The notes beneath the pieces were generated by a model. It was not told the DNA's origin, searched no databases, and saw nothing but the letters and a program-made list of their open reading frames with translations. This document shows positions 37,501-46,450 of a stretch of DNA of 64,000 nt, piece after piece (position 1 is the first letter of the stretch; each line of letters begins with the position of its first letter). The translations under genes and the position numbers were made by a program. The DNA is from Inia geoffrensis (Eukaryota; Chordata; Mammalia; Artiodactyla; Iniidae), in contig CM070903.1 in NCBI GenBank assembly GCA_036417435.1, positions 61,356,001 through 61,420,000 on the forward strand, read 5' to 3'.

Positions 37501-40500
37501 ACTGGAGAAGCAAGCCATTCTTAAATAAAGTAACTAGAGATCATCATGAGATCCTAATATCATTAATACAAGCTAACATTTATTGAGAACTCAATCTATG
37601 TGTGTCACCAACCCATATGACCCATTCCAGAAAGTTCTCTAACTTTGAAACACTGATTCTGATAACTTGATACCTGAATTTTTTATAACTGTATATGCTC
37701 TTAAAGCTTTTTGAAGACAAATTATACACTTATTTGATAGGAGATTAAATGACTGCAACTTAGTCAACCTGATAGGAGCAGGGACTCTTACTTGTTTGCT
37801 GCTGCATCCAGGCTCCTAGAGCAATGCTCAGCCTGCAAATATATTCTGACAGAATGAATGGTCTCTGACATAATCTGTGTTAATACTAATAATTACCGAC
37901 GTCTGAACTTTACATACATGGCCTCTATTGCTGATTATGGTCCTGTGAGAGAGGACTATTGCTATCTTCATTGCAGAGAAAGAAACTAAAGCTTGGGGAG
38001 GTTCAGTACTTTGCCCAGAGAGGCATGGCTATAGAGGCAGGTGGGGCACTGGAATGTAGGTTGTTACACACCTGCTGTATGGGGGTGTCAGGTGAGGAGG
38101 GGGCAGCTGTTAGAAAGGGATGGAAGTAGGTGGCCACAAGGGAGAAGGAGAAAACCATGTGCCATCAAGGATTTTTGTGTGACAGACCGCATCAACCCCC
38201 TTCTAGGGAATGAGACACCTTCTTCTGATTGCTTGTATCCCAGGGTTGTAGAAAAACAGCACAAAACAGTGGGGGCTACTGACTTAGGGGCCTAGTGAAA
38301 GTATGTACCTGGCAGATTTCTTTGGTCCCTGGTTTCTTGAGCCCCTAAGGACCAAAGCTCTAAAGCTGCCCTCTGGCTTCCAGGCCCCCACTGTGCTACC
38401 CCATTCTGGCTCTCCTCTCATCCTGTCTCCAACTCTGCCAGCAAAATCCCCATTCACTCCTTGATCTCAGCTAAGTGTCAAAAAGGAAGCAACCTGATTA
38501 GCTAATTTAAGTAATCCCTGCTAAGGTGCCATCACTTGGTTTTCCCTAATTGGTGGGATGTGTAATGGAAATACTTAAGTCCTCCATGCCAAGTAAATAA
38601 TAGTGAACCATCAATAAAGAGCTGAAAGGGCCAAGAACATGCTAAGTAACTCTTACAGCAACCAAATGAGGTAAATGTTCTTTCCAATTTATAGATAAAG
38701 AAATGGAGTCTGAGAGGGGTTGAATAATTTGCCTAAGGACACATAGCTAATAAAAGTAGCTGGGGACTTCCCTGGTGGCGCAGTGGTTGACAGTCCACCT
38801 GCCGATGCAGGGATCACGGGTTCGTGCCCTGGTCCGGGAAGATCCCACATGCCGCGGAGCAGCTGGGCCTGTGAGCCGTGGCTGCTGAGCCTGCGTGTCC
38901 GGAGCCTGTGCTCCGTAACGGGAGAGGCCACAACAGTGAGAGGCCCACGTACAGCAAAAAAAGAAAAAAAAAAAAAAAGTAGCCGGAATTTCAAACCCTT
39001 AATATCAACCATTACTCTGTTTTGCCTCTCAGAGGTCAGCACCCCGACACGCTGCTTCTGGGAAGTGTACAGTTTAACTCCATTCTCATATCATAGGAGG
39101 GAGAAGAGTTGGCATTGGTCCGTCTACCCATCCACATAGCCGGTGTTCACTGAGGGCTCATTATAGGGCTGATACCTTGCTGGGGTGGGTGTACTGAAAT
39201 GAATTAAACCTGTTTTGTTCCCAGGGCCTCAGAATATAGTATCTGTGTGTTAGGGGGAGTCATGTGTGAATGGGAAGGGGTGAACTGAGGGCCCAGGAGA
39301 TGGACGCTGAGAAAATAACTATGATACAGTATGATAAGTGCTGACAGTGAGATGAGTACTACAGAGTGCTGGGAGAACATGAAAGGTAAAGTGATTTTTG
39401 AAATTAAAGGAGAAGCAAAGCAAAGCAAAGCAAAAAAAAAATATGATTGATTTAAGGCTTTTTTAGAAACATGATTCTACCTTCTTCCTAAATTTTAATG
39501 AATAAAACTCACTTTGGAATTAAACAGCGGCCAGATGGTGTTACTCTCACTTGCTAATGAATATAACTAACTCCCTTTGGCAATACAGAAGGTGGGAGAA
39601 GCAAGAGTGTCTTCAGGTACTGAAGTTGGCTATTGATTTTCAACAGACACAGCCTAAGGCAGCGTTTCCCAAATTTTCTGATAAGGCAGCATTTCCCAAA
39701 TCACCTGACGCTCTTGTTAAAACGATTCTTAGGCCGCACTCAGAATAATAAGTCCCTCCAGTGATTTTTGCTGCCTGGGAGGGTTGGGAAATGCTGGCTC
39801 TAGGGGGTGTGGGGGCATGACTTTGTCCCTAAAGAATATATATATATATAACTGAGTCACTTTGCTGTACAGCAGAAATGAACACAACATTGTAAATCAA
39901 CTGTACTTTAGTAACATTTAAAAAGTATATATATTAAAAAAGAAAGAGGGCTTCCCTGGTGGCGCGGTGGTTGAGAGTCCGCCTGCCGATGCAGGGCACA
40001 TGGGTTTGTGCCGCAGTCTGGGAAGATCCCACATGCTGCGGAGCGGCTTGGCCCGTGAGCCATGGCCGCTGAGCCTGCGCGTCTAGAGCCTGTGCTCCGC
40101 AATGGGAGAGGCCACAACAGTGAGAGGCCCGCGTACCGCAAAAAAAAAAAAAAAAAAAAAAAAGAAAGAAAGAAATGGTTGTCCCTAGAGCTCCTTAAGC
40201 ATTCTTTATCCTTTGGATGCCTTTGGCCTCATAGTTCCTTCTCAGAAGAATGTTTTTAAATGCATGAAATAAAATACAGTGGATCACAAAGGATAGTGAT
40301 TATATCAAAATATAGTTACCAAAGTTTTTTTTAAAAAAATATGTGATTCTTTAAGAATGCACTAAATGACAAGACCTAGTAGTTTCGAAGCACTGATGAG
40401 TGTAAATGGTATTAGGGGTCTGCAAAAACTGTAATGTGATTTGAAAATATAAATATCTGTGATTTCCACTGGGGACACTAAGGATTTCTTCTGCTGTAGG

Positions 40501-43500
40501 TTGATGCTGACATTCATAACTGAAGGAAGTGCTTAATTTTGGTTTAGTGAAAATAAAGAAGTAATTTTATTTATATCCAAGTTGATGGACTCCCGAGGTT
40601 AAGAACTCCTGTTCTAAGGGATGGATTTTTAGTTGTTTGTGGGAGATATCCAAGGAGCAAAGATGGAATTACTTCTCTAATTAGCCTCTTCATTCCATTT
40701 TTGTTTGCCACATTTGAAATCCTTTTTTTTCTTCCTCCCTCCCGCCCTCCCTCCCCCCCCCCCCTTCCTTCCTTCCTTCCTTCCTTCCTTCCTTCCTTCC
40801 TTCCTTCCTCCCTTTTCTTTTTTTTTGCAGGAGGGGATTGCTGTGGGACAAAATAGGGTACTAAATAAGGATTTTTCACTTCTCTGAATCCCAATTTCCT
40901 CATCTGTGAAATGGGGTTTTTACAGATTAGTGGTTCCTACCTGTCAGTTTGTAGCAGATGGCCAGCTGGCTGCACAAATCAGCTGGGGTGGGAATGGGCC
41001 TGGGACTAAGGGCTTGTTACAGTTGCTATAGACTTTCAGGACCACCCCTAGAAGTTCCGGTTTGGTAGATCTGGGGTACATCCATCAGTCTGTATTTTGA
41101 ACAAGCAGCTCCCGGTCATAAAAGTTTAGCTCAAAGTTTAGGTTCATGAGAGTCATGGAGGAGCTCTTTTAAAGTGCAGACCCTGAGGCCCATGTCCACA
41201 GAGAATACCGGTCACTGGGATGTGGCCAGAAATTTCTTGAGATTGGATCATACTTTAGAAATGACGGCAGAAATACTCTCCAAGCCCTCCCAGCTTTCAC
41301 AGTCTATGACTTCCAGAAAAATCCAGACTTTGGTGAAGAGACTGTGAGAACCTCCTGCTTTTGCTTTCCAGTAGGGAGCTTTTAAATTGCTATCATCTGG
41401 GGTTTTTTGAACAATGGTAAAATTCTTCTTAAAAAAGTCTTTATTTATAATAATCAATATCATTACGAGTCCAAAGGCACCTGTCTCCCAAAACAGCACT
41501 GCTTCCTCCTGCCACCACTCTCTGACCTTCGATCAGGCTCTCTATGGTGAGCTTCCCTGCCTGAACCCACTTGGCACTTTTTTGCTTGTTTATAGTCCCT
41601 AACCCTCAAATCTTTTCTCCAGTCCACACTGGGACCCAAGTACTCTGACTTTAGTATTCTAAATGTTCCTCTGGTTGCTTATGCTGCCTTTCTGCCCTGA
41701 TACAAGTGTATTAAACATCACAAAAGGTGCTTAACCGAGTGGAACAAAATGGAATGTTGGTGCTTAGAGAGGGAGCTCCAAACAGACTGCAGCTTCTAGA
41801 GCGGGAAATTAAAAACTTGAGAGGGAATCTGAGATAGAACTCTTTGGTACAGAACAGAAAAGAGTTTTCATGAAAATGCTGCAAACTGAATTACAGAGAT
41901 GGCCAGGCCAGGGCTCTCTGGAATATAATTTACTCTGAGGTCACCTGCATGGCTCTTGTCCTCAACTTCTCTGCTAGGCCTGAGGACTGAGGAGACTGAA
42001 GAAGGTCAGTGACTGGCCCCCGCTAGTCCCTTTTAATATATTGTCCAGGCCCAGTCTTCTGTGTACCTTCATGATGAGAATGGTACCAGCAAAGGCCACT
42101 GTGGTGCATACTTGCTGACTGTCTTCTTTCCTCTTTCCAATAGTCCTTGGATTCCACTGGGAATCCTTGAGATTCCTGAGCAGTTGATGTGTTCTATGGA
42201 AGGTACACATAACCTATGCTAAACTGACTATTCTATTCAGTGATTAGTTCAGAGAAAATCGTGTGCCATAAGCCAGTCCAATCGAAGTACATCTTGACAC
42301 TTCTACTAGAAATTCTGGGACATGGATTTTCTCTTTTGCTGTGAATGGTGTGGTGCACACATGTGAGTTCTATAGCTTACCCTTTGCCTGTGGATAAGGT
42401 CAGTATATGGAAGAAGACAGAGCTGAGAGAACTGTAGAGAAATGGAACTGGAGCCCTGTTCAAATTGTGCCTGCAGCCCACCCTACCACAGGACTTTTAA
42501 ACTTGCTGGTATGAGAGCCAATGCATTCTGTTCATTGTTTAAGTCAGTCGGAGTTAAGGTTTCTTTTACTTAACAATAAAATTGTCTAAACTGAGATATT
42601 TATAGATCACACTTTTTAGTTACCGAAGCATTTTTTCAGCCGATGACAGTTGAGCCTAAATCAACCGTGTGAGGTAGGGAAAGTGTAGTTGTCACTTTCA
42701 TTTAACTCCACGCCTTCTGACTCCCAATTCTGAGTCTTTCTCATAGCACAGCCTTGCATCAGAATAACATTCATCCCAGTGAATTCCAGAAGAAGCACAA
42801 AGTTATATGACATTTTGTTGCCTACATCACCCCCACATCTTCTTTTTTAATAAAACCCACATTTTCACTTTTCCTTTTCTATCCTTCCTTGCATCTGAAA
42901 GTGGCCTTATGTTCCAGGTGTAGCCAATTAGACAAATGACCTTAGGGAGATGCTTCAAGCCACTCCAGGGAAAGGGCTTTTATTTACTTTTTCTTTTTCT
43001 GCCGTCCCCACCCATCCTATTTTTGAGTATGGCCGTGATGCTTGGGGCTATGGCAGCCCTCCTGTGAGTAGCATGAGGAAGTGAGTTTGCCAAGGACGAT
43101 GAACAGAAAGAATGGGAGTCTGGTCCTTGATGACACCTGAAGCAGCTGAACCAATACCAACAGAACTCCTTCCTCCAGAATTCTGTTTATGTCAGAAAAG
43201 TAACTCCTATTTGTTTAAGCCACAGTGAGTCAAATTTTCCAGTATTTACAGTCAAAACATTCATAACTCATATATACTGGTGTCTGTCATGATGAGCCAG
43301 TTTTCCTCGGAAGGAAAGGGGTCTGGCCAATGTGAGCCAATATTCCCTTCAAACAAGATGGATACATTCAAATCAAAGCACAGGAAGCTGGGAATTTGAC
43401 AGCTAATTTGGCCCCCTCATGGTGTTCTCATGTTTGTCCTGTCCTCCTGGGGGCCCTCAAACCTCCAGCAGTCTCTGTGGTCAACACTGCATCCTTTCCT

Positions 43501-46450
43501 CTTTTCAAGGGAGCTCTTTGGTATGATCTTCTCATTACTAGACCAGCTACTCATCATTAGGACAAGTTAGTGAGAGTAACACTTTTTTCTCTTCTCTGAG
43601 ACATGTGAATTTATGTATTCACAATCACTTTAAGAGCTCAAAGTGCTCTTTTCTCTCGTTAAAGCACCCAGTCTACTTCTGAGGTCCACAGAAAGCAGGC
43701 AGGCATTTAAGACTAAGGGAAATATACAGACTGGGGTGGGATAGGGAGACCTGATCCTTTGGAATAGAGCCTTCTATTATCTTAACTGCTTGTCTGTTAA
43801 TGATGGCTACCTAACGTCATATTCTGTCTCTTATTGAGACAGACCCTTAGTTGACTGTTGGGGAAAGTGACGTAGAGATACTAAGCTGCAATTACTAGAG
43901 CCTTGAAGCAAGTGGGTAGGACCAAAAAGAGGCCGCAAAGCCCATTTCCCAGTGGAGAGATGTCTCTGCTCCCCCAAATCTTTTTTGTATGATTTTAAAC
44001 TTATGTGACAGTACTCTTCATTACTGAACACCTACCTGTTATAACTAACCTGTTCGACAGAGGGCATCTCGGTTTTAATGAGGGGAAACAAGAGCTCCAC
44101 CAGAGCTCTTCTCACAGGGGAAAACCCATAGATACAACCTGCAGAGAGTCCACTAAGGCCTTTGGTAAGATTTCATGCTGGCCCTCTGTTGCTCAGTTGC
44201 TCCTCTGTGCTCAGCAGTAGAGTGGGCGTACCACCCATACTGGCAGGTGTGGCTAGAAGGGGATGCCAGGGGTATCTAGTGTGAGAAGGTCACAATGTCC
44301 ATCTCCTATACCCGTATCTACAGAGGTTTTCCAATATAATCCATTCAGAGTCCTGGAAGCAATCACAAATGGACAGCAAATGAGTGCCCTGAGTGCACAG
44401 ACAACAAAAACCTGGTTTTATTTCAGAGGCAATTAAAATGCTTATCAGAGTGAAGTTTCTCTTCCTGCCTTTCTTTCTGACATTCTTCCTTCTGGCAGAC
44501 ATAAGAATCCTTGTAATGTATAGGGATGGACAGAAACACTTTTGAGGAGGGTGTGGTGATGTTCTGAATCATTGACTAATCCATCCACACTGGGTTGTAG
44601 CACCTAAAGTCTGCCTCACTCTTGAACAGAAATATCATATACTTCTAACTCCTTTTCAGTATCATTATTAAAAAATAAAATAAAAGTAAATAGTTCATTG
44701 CAACAATAGATGTAGCTGCAGATGTTATAAGCAGGGATGGCCCATCTAATGCATACATTGCAGACCAGATTCATTTAATCATTCATACATCAAATATTTA
44801 TTTAGTATATATTATGTGCCAGGTAGTATGTTTGGACTACAGGGAAAAAAAGAACAAAGACATAGCTTCTGACTTCAAGGATGTCTTGGCCTAATTGGGT
44901 TGACAGAAAGGTCAAGATAATTACAAGACCCTTTGACATCAGGATAATCCTAACTGGGAACAATTAATGCATATTTTTTTCTCTTGAGTATTCCCTTAGC
45001 CTTTAATTCTATCCCAATCAGCCTAGTTGTTTTTATTCTTTTCCTTTCCTTTTCTATCTCCTTGATTTCTTTCCTTAATGTCGCCCCATTGAGATCATAA
45101 GTCTAATTTTAGTTCCCAGTCATTCTTTAATATGGTTACTCGCCTAAGCAGTCTATGTTCGAGGTTTTTGTTCTCCTGTGATATGTCATACTTAATTAAC
45201 TGTCATCTTCACTATTAATATTAACTGAGATATTAATTTGATGAATTTTAATTTCTCTTAATCATGGCATCATTTTGAGCCTTCATTGGATACCTTTTTA
45301 GAATGATACACAGTGCAGAGGAGAAATATTAATAGGATATTAAGGATTTAAAAAAAAACCTCTTTAGTAATTGCATGTTTTCCTGGTAGGAATATCTGTT
45401 TCTTGAACAGGTGTAGGCACCCTGATTTCCTTGTTAGCAAATGGATGTTTTGTCTTGATCACCTCCTGACTCTGCTTTGCACTTTCAAATGAAAATACTT
45501 TCAAATTTAAGAAATGTTTCTCTCTGGCAGAATTCTCCAGGGTCTGCTGCATTATCTAACTGGTGAGGGAGGCACCAAAAATATAAATTTGGTCTTTTCC
45601 TTTAGGAAACGGAGTCTGCGGAGAGCCGGTACCCAGGAGGAAAATGCTGAGTCCGAGGGCAACTGAACCATTAGAAGTCTGATCTATCTGCAGACTGTTC
45701 TTCCTCTCTTTTCCTCTCATTCAGTTAAAAAAGAAAATTGTTTTTTTTTTAAATTAATTCCTCTGCCTCTACATGCCTCCTGCACATCGCCACCCCTATA
45801 TACATTGAAACACTGATGAGGATGGCCACTGGACTGCTCCCTCCCCACCCGCTGTGTCTTTGCAACATGACTGGCACAGAGAGTGAGCCTGGTGCATTTC
45901 TAGGACAAGTCCCATCACTCAAGTCCAGTCACCTGGATGCTAGAGGACTGGGGAGAGAATCATTCCCAGCTCCCTGGTTCTGATGCAGGCAAGTGATGCT
46001 GGAATAATAGTGCTCTTAGGACCTTCAGGTCCCTCATGAAAGAGAGAATGGCAGGAGCCCTCCTTCCCTCCCTAGACCCTGGATCATGGTAGGGAACATT
46101 CTGACCCCAGACGCCAGGAGCTCACGGAAGACAAAGACAAGCACGGTCACATGGGCAGCTTGTACTTGCGACTTACTCACCTCCAGGTACACCACCCAGG
46201 GCATCACCAAGGTGGCCACCAGCAGGTCTGCCACGGCCAGGCTCACCACCAGATAGTTGGTGGTGGTCTGCAGGGCCCGTTCCTTTAGCACAGCCACACA
46301 CACCAGACCATTTCCGAAGATGATGGCCAGGATGAGCACGCAATAGGAGAGGGCGTAGTAGGCATGTGGGAGGGGCCGGCTGGCCCCGGTGGAGTTCTCT
46401 GCCGCACACGTGGTGTTGATGTGGCCCCCCAGCTGGCTGAGAGGCGCCAT
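10311..46450 (-). CDS. DRD3: Dopamine receptor D3, complete 6-exon coding gene
   Basis: D3 is a Gi/o-coupled dopamine receptor of the plasma membrane that lowers cAMP. Coding join on the minus strand: 46450-46181, 35050-34938, 23944-23802, 16698-16502, 11926-11644, 10507-10311. This gives 90+37+1+47+1+65+94+1+64 = 400 residues with no stop or frameshift. Visible hallmarks are N-glycosylation sequons at Asn12, Asn19, Asn97 and Asn173, amine-binding Asp110, the Cys103-Cys181 pair, DRY 127-129, TM5 serines 192/193/196, a long basic third intracellular loop, CWLP 341-344, His349, Tyr373, NPVIY 379-383 and a short tail ending ILSC. A D2-like receptor with a very short C tail and a 400-residue length matches D3; D2 is longer and D4 has a proline-rich loop. 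Every intron is GT-AG. The gene looks intact and functional. Confidence 0.98.
10508..11643 (-). other. DRD3: DRD3 coding intron 5
   Basis: A 1.1-kb GT-AG intron, the shortest in the gene. It holds AT-rich unique-looking sequence and a short T run near 10675. I recognise no CHR SINE, LTR or gene in it. Confidence 0.9.
11644..11926 (-). CDS. DRD3: DRD3 coding exon 5 (residues 242-336 in part; third intracellular loop)
   Basis: A 283-nt exon encoding most of the third intracellular loop and the cytoplasmic end of TM6. Recognisable D3 segments are [37 protein letters not shown] and REKKATQM. The loop is Ser/Thr rich and ends in the basic REKKA patch that enters TM6. The acceptor is ACCTACAG|CCCC and the donor CTTG|GTGAGT, leaving one base of Gly336. 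The loop has more differences from human than the membrane segments, as expected. The TM6 start reads MLVMVL where I recall MVAIVL in human. Confidence 0.97.
12330..12760 (+). mobile_element. Probable L1M 3' end
   Basis: It resembles old L1 3' UTRs: 'GGTATTGTGGTTACGTG', 'GATAATTGCTGGAGCTGGCT', and an end reading 'TTTTCAATAATAAAAAGTTT' before an A tail. Subfamily not assignable by eye. Confidence 0.5.
13738..14070 (+). mobile_element. Long CHR-type SINE (about 330 bp)
   Basis: Starts GGGACTTCCCTGGTGGCACAG and ends CAGCCAAAAAAAAAAAA. Flanked by TTATGAAATCTCAGATTT (13720-13737) and TTATGAAATCTCATATTT (14071-14088). Confidence 0.95.
14492..14701 (+). mobile_element. CHR-type SINE, young-looking
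   Basis: Full-length copy with a long uninterrupted A tail and a perfect 15-bp duplication AAAAGTGGTTAATTA (14477-14491 and 14702-14716). Antisense within DRD3 coding intron 4. Confidence 0.96.
16502..16698 (-). CDS. DRD3: DRD3 coding exon 4 (residues 176-241)
   Basis: A 197-nt exon encoding the rest of extracellular loop 2 with Cys181, TM5, and the start of the third intracellular loop. TM5 carries Ser192, Ser193 and Ser196, the cluster that hydrogen-bonds the catechol hydroxyls of dopamine, and the conserved TM5 proline (FYLPFG). The following [11 protein letters not shown] is the basic G-protein-contacting start of loop 3. The acceptor is CTCACAG|GAGAC and the donor CAACAG|GTAAGC (phase 0 at the 3' end). 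Against human from memory there are conservative changes such as Thr179Ser, Val180Ile and Lys216Arg. Confidence 0.97.
17070..17260 (+). mobile_element. L2-like fragment
   Basis: Contains the L2-style order 'CATGCCAGACACTGCTCTAC', 'AAGATGAATAAGACACAGTG' and 'AAGGAGCTCCCAGTCTAGA'. Old and diverged. Confidence 0.6.
18140..18255 (+). mobile_element. MIR SINE
   Basis: MIR core: 'ACTAACTGTGTGACCTTGGG', 'TTACTTAACTATGCCAAGCC' and 'TCAGTTTCATGGTCTGTAAA'. Confidence 0.85.
19118..19217 (-). mobile_element. Short CHR-type SINE fragment
   Basis: Reverse copy of the short tRNA-derived type ('GATCTTAGTTCCCTGACCAG', then 'GGATTGAACCCGTGCGCCC', ending CCAGGGAAGTCCC). No clean duplication seen; the tail appears lost. 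Confidence 0.85.
21687..21735. repeat. (TG)n microsatellite, interrupted
   Basis: Two TG runs separated by a TATC interruption. Confidence 0.95.
23214..23278. repeat. (ATCC)n tetranucleotide array
   Basis: Degenerate at its left end (GTCC, ACCC units), then at least eight perfect ATCC units to 23275. It generates long Ile-His-Pro-Ser reading frames that are not genes. Confidence 0.95.
23802..23944 (-). CDS. DRD3: DRD3 coding exon 3 (residues 128-176 in part)
   Basis: A 143-nt exon that completes Arg128 of DRY, then encodes Tyr129, the second intracellular loop ([14 protein letters not shown]), TM4 ([16 protein letters not shown]) and the start of extracellular loop 2, with the Asn173 sequon (FNTT). 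The acceptor is TTTCACAG|GTAC and the donor ACCACAG|GTAACA. The exon begins with the last base of codon 128 and ends with the first base of codon 176, in step with both neighbours. TM4 keeps the highly conserved Trp. Confidence 0.97.
24486..24845 (-). mobile_element. MLT1A-like LTR, antisense
   Basis: It matches the reverse of MLT1: 'TTAATCTGCTTGGGCTGCTA', 'CACAGTTCAGGAGGCTGGGA', 'CTTTTATAAGGGCACTAATC' and 'AACATATGAATTTTGGGGCA' in order. Near full-length, solo. Confidence 0.88.
25130..25430 (+). mobile_element. L2-like fragment
   Basis: 'TATTTATTGAGTTCTTACTA', 'AGGCCTTATTCTGG', 'CTGTCCTTACTGAGCTGGG' and later 'GAACATTTTAGGCAGAAGGA' follow the L2 3' order. Confidence 0.7.
25610..26150 (+). 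mobile_element. MLT1-family LTR
   Basis: Order of MLT1 signatures: 'TTCTAAGATGGCCCCCAAGA', 'GATTATCTTGGGTGAGCCTG', 'CTAACTGGGTGAGCCCTTGA', and a 3' end 'GATAATTTGTTACACAGCAA'. An older subfamily than the copies at 24486 and 54954. Confidence 0.7.
26690..27265 (-). mobile_element. Cetartiodactyl-type L1 3' UTR, antisense
   Basis: Starts with a (TTTA)n tail (26690-26720) and continues 'GAAGTATAGTTGAGTTACAA', 'CAGCAAAGTGAATCAGTTAT', 'CTATACAGTAGGTCC' and 'GTCCATCCATGTTGCTGCAA', the antisense of an L1 3' end. 5'-truncated. Confidence 0.85.
28560..28690 (+). mobile_element. MER5-like hAT fragment
   Basis: 'GTCCTGTTAAAACACATATT', 'CCAAGGCCACACCC' and 'GTTTGTATTTTTAACAAGCA' match the order of MER5A. 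Confidence 0.5.
28990..29300. promoter_or_regulatory. CpG-dense patch within a DRD3 intron
   Basis: About 310 bp with closely spaced CpGs (for example GCGCAAGCGCGCGCTGCGCG near 29246, and CCCGATGCGCTCACCCGG near 29204) in otherwise CpG-poor, AT-rich surroundings. It is not a CHR SINE. It could be an alternative or antisense promoter, an enhancer, or a CpG-rich retrocopy; the sequence alone does not decide. Confidence 0.45.
29350..29595 (+). mobile_element. MIR SINE
   Basis: 'CTTGTGACCTGGACC', 'AGACCCAGTTTCCTCATC', 'GGGGGATAATGAGTCCGCCT' and 'AGCACAATGCCCGG' follow the MIR order. Confidence 0.75.
29985..30200 (+). mobile_element. MIR SINE
   Basis: 'CACCTACCAGCTGTGTGGTC', 'TGGGCAAGGTTACC', 'AGAGTGCGGGTAATACACC' and 'GTGTCCGGCACGTAGTACAT' follow MIR. 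Confidence 0.75.
32249..32366 (-). mobile_element. Short CHR-type SINE
   Basis: Reverse copy: T tail, 'GGCCGCACCAGGTGGCTTGC', 'GAATCTTAGTTCCCTTGCCA', ending CCAGGGAAATTCCC. Flanked by TTAATATTCC at about 32237 and 32369. Confidence 0.92.
32636..32770 (-). mobile_element. L1M 3' fragment, antisense
   Basis: 'GCTTTATCAAGATATAATTT', 'GCATACCACACAATTCATCT' and 'ATGCAACTGTATCC' match old L1 antisense tails. Confidence 0.55.
32930..33750 (+). mobile_element. L2 3' region
   Basis: Long old L2: 'GGAAGGGCTTCACGGAAAGG', 'GGAAAACTTTGAATCTTAGG', 'TTTTATTCCACAGGCCAGGG', 'GAGTAGGGCAATAGACATTC' and 'GTGGCAGAAGTCTAGG' in L2 order. It contains a 176-codon frame (32704-33234) that is not a gene. Confidence 0.7.
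33755..33915 (+). mobile_element. MIR SINE
   Basis: 'TTGGAGCCAGATAGACATGA', 'CAAATCCTGGCACTGC' and 'TGTGTGACTGTGCAAATTCC' match MIR. Confidence 0.85.
34938..35050 (-). CDS. DRD3: DRD3 coding exon 2 (residues 91-128 in part)
   Basis: A 113-nt exon encoding the first extracellular loop ([10 protein letters not shown], with the Asn97 sequon), TM3 and the D of the DRY motif. It contains Cys103, which should pair with Cys181 to close extracellular loop 2, and Asp110 (VTLDVMMC), the residue that salt-bridges the amine of dopamine. The acceptor is ATACCCAG|GTG and the donor GACAG|GTAAGG. Two bases of Arg128 lie here and the third in the next exon. Upstream phase is 0, matching the previous exon. 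Against the human protein as I recall it, Ile101 is Val. Confidence 0.97.
35290..35410 (+). mobile_element. MER5-type hAT fragment
   Basis: 'GCATTTCTCAAAGTGTGGTC', 'GTAGATTTCTGAACCCTCCT' and 'CTCTGGATCTGGGGCCC' follow the order of MER5-type elements. Confidence 0.55.
37108..37443 (-). mobile_element. Long CHR-type SINE (about 335 bp)
   Basis: Reverse copy starting with an A/T-rich tail and ending ACCAGGGAAGCCC. Flanked by TGTTATGTGCTTTAA (37093-37107) and TGTTATGTGTTTTAA (37444-37458). Confidence 0.95.
38764..38974 (+). mobile_element. CHR-type SINE
   Basis: Starts GGACTTCCCTGGTGGCGCAG and ends in an A tail. Flanked by AAAAGTAGCTGG (38752-38763) and AAAAGTAGCCGG (38975-38986). Confidence 0.95.
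39655..39790 (+). mobile_element. MER5-like hAT fragment with a small tandem duplication
   Basis: 'CACCTGACGCTCTTGTTAAA' and 'GATTCTTAGGCCGCACTCAG' resemble MER5. The first part is doubled: GGCAGCGTTTCCCAAA and GGCAGCATTTCCCAAA lie about 26 bp apart. Confidence 0.5.
39836..39935 (+). mobile_element. L1 3' terminal fragment
   Basis: 'CTGAGTCACTTTGCTGTACA' followed by 'AACACAACATTGTAAATCAA' and 'CTGTACTTTAGTAAC' is the sense 3' end of cetartiodactyl L1, with its A-rich tail leading into a CHR SINE. Confidence 0.8.
39949..40163 (+). mobile_element. CHR-type SINE inserted in an L1 tail
   Basis: Full length (GGCTTCCCTGGTGGCGCGG to a 24-nt A tail). The A-rich AAAAAAGAAAGA motif repeats at about 39936 and 40158, consistent with a duplication of the L1 tail. 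Confidence 0.94.
40730..40825. repeat. Pyrimidine-only tract with (CCTT)n and a long C run
   Basis: C/T-only apart from one G: mixed CCCTCC units, a 12-base or longer C run near 40753, then about ten CTTC units, then CCCTTTTC. The complement is a pure purine strand. Confidence 0.95.
41045..41230 (+). mobile_element. MER5-like hAT fragment
   Basis: 'GGTAGATCTGGGGTACATCC' and 'GTATTTTGAACAAGCAGCTC' follow the MER5A order, then a less clear right part. Confidence 0.45.
44765..44905 (+). mobile_element. L2-like fragment
   Basis: 'CATCAAATATTTATTTAGTA', 'TTATGTGCCAGGTAGTATG' and 'CTTCTGACTTCAAGGATG' in L2 order. Confidence 0.65.

Larger units (their letters stand above)
35051..46180 (-). other. 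DRD3: DRD3 coding intron 1
   Basis: An 11.1-kb intron. It has MER5-type fragments (35290-35410, 39655-39790, 41045-41230), three CHR SINEs (37108, 38764, 39949), an L1 3' fragment (39836-39935), a long pyrimidine-only tract (40730-40825) and an L2-like piece (44770-44900). The stretches 36000-37090 and 41240-44760 have no gene I can support. Confidence 0.9.
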
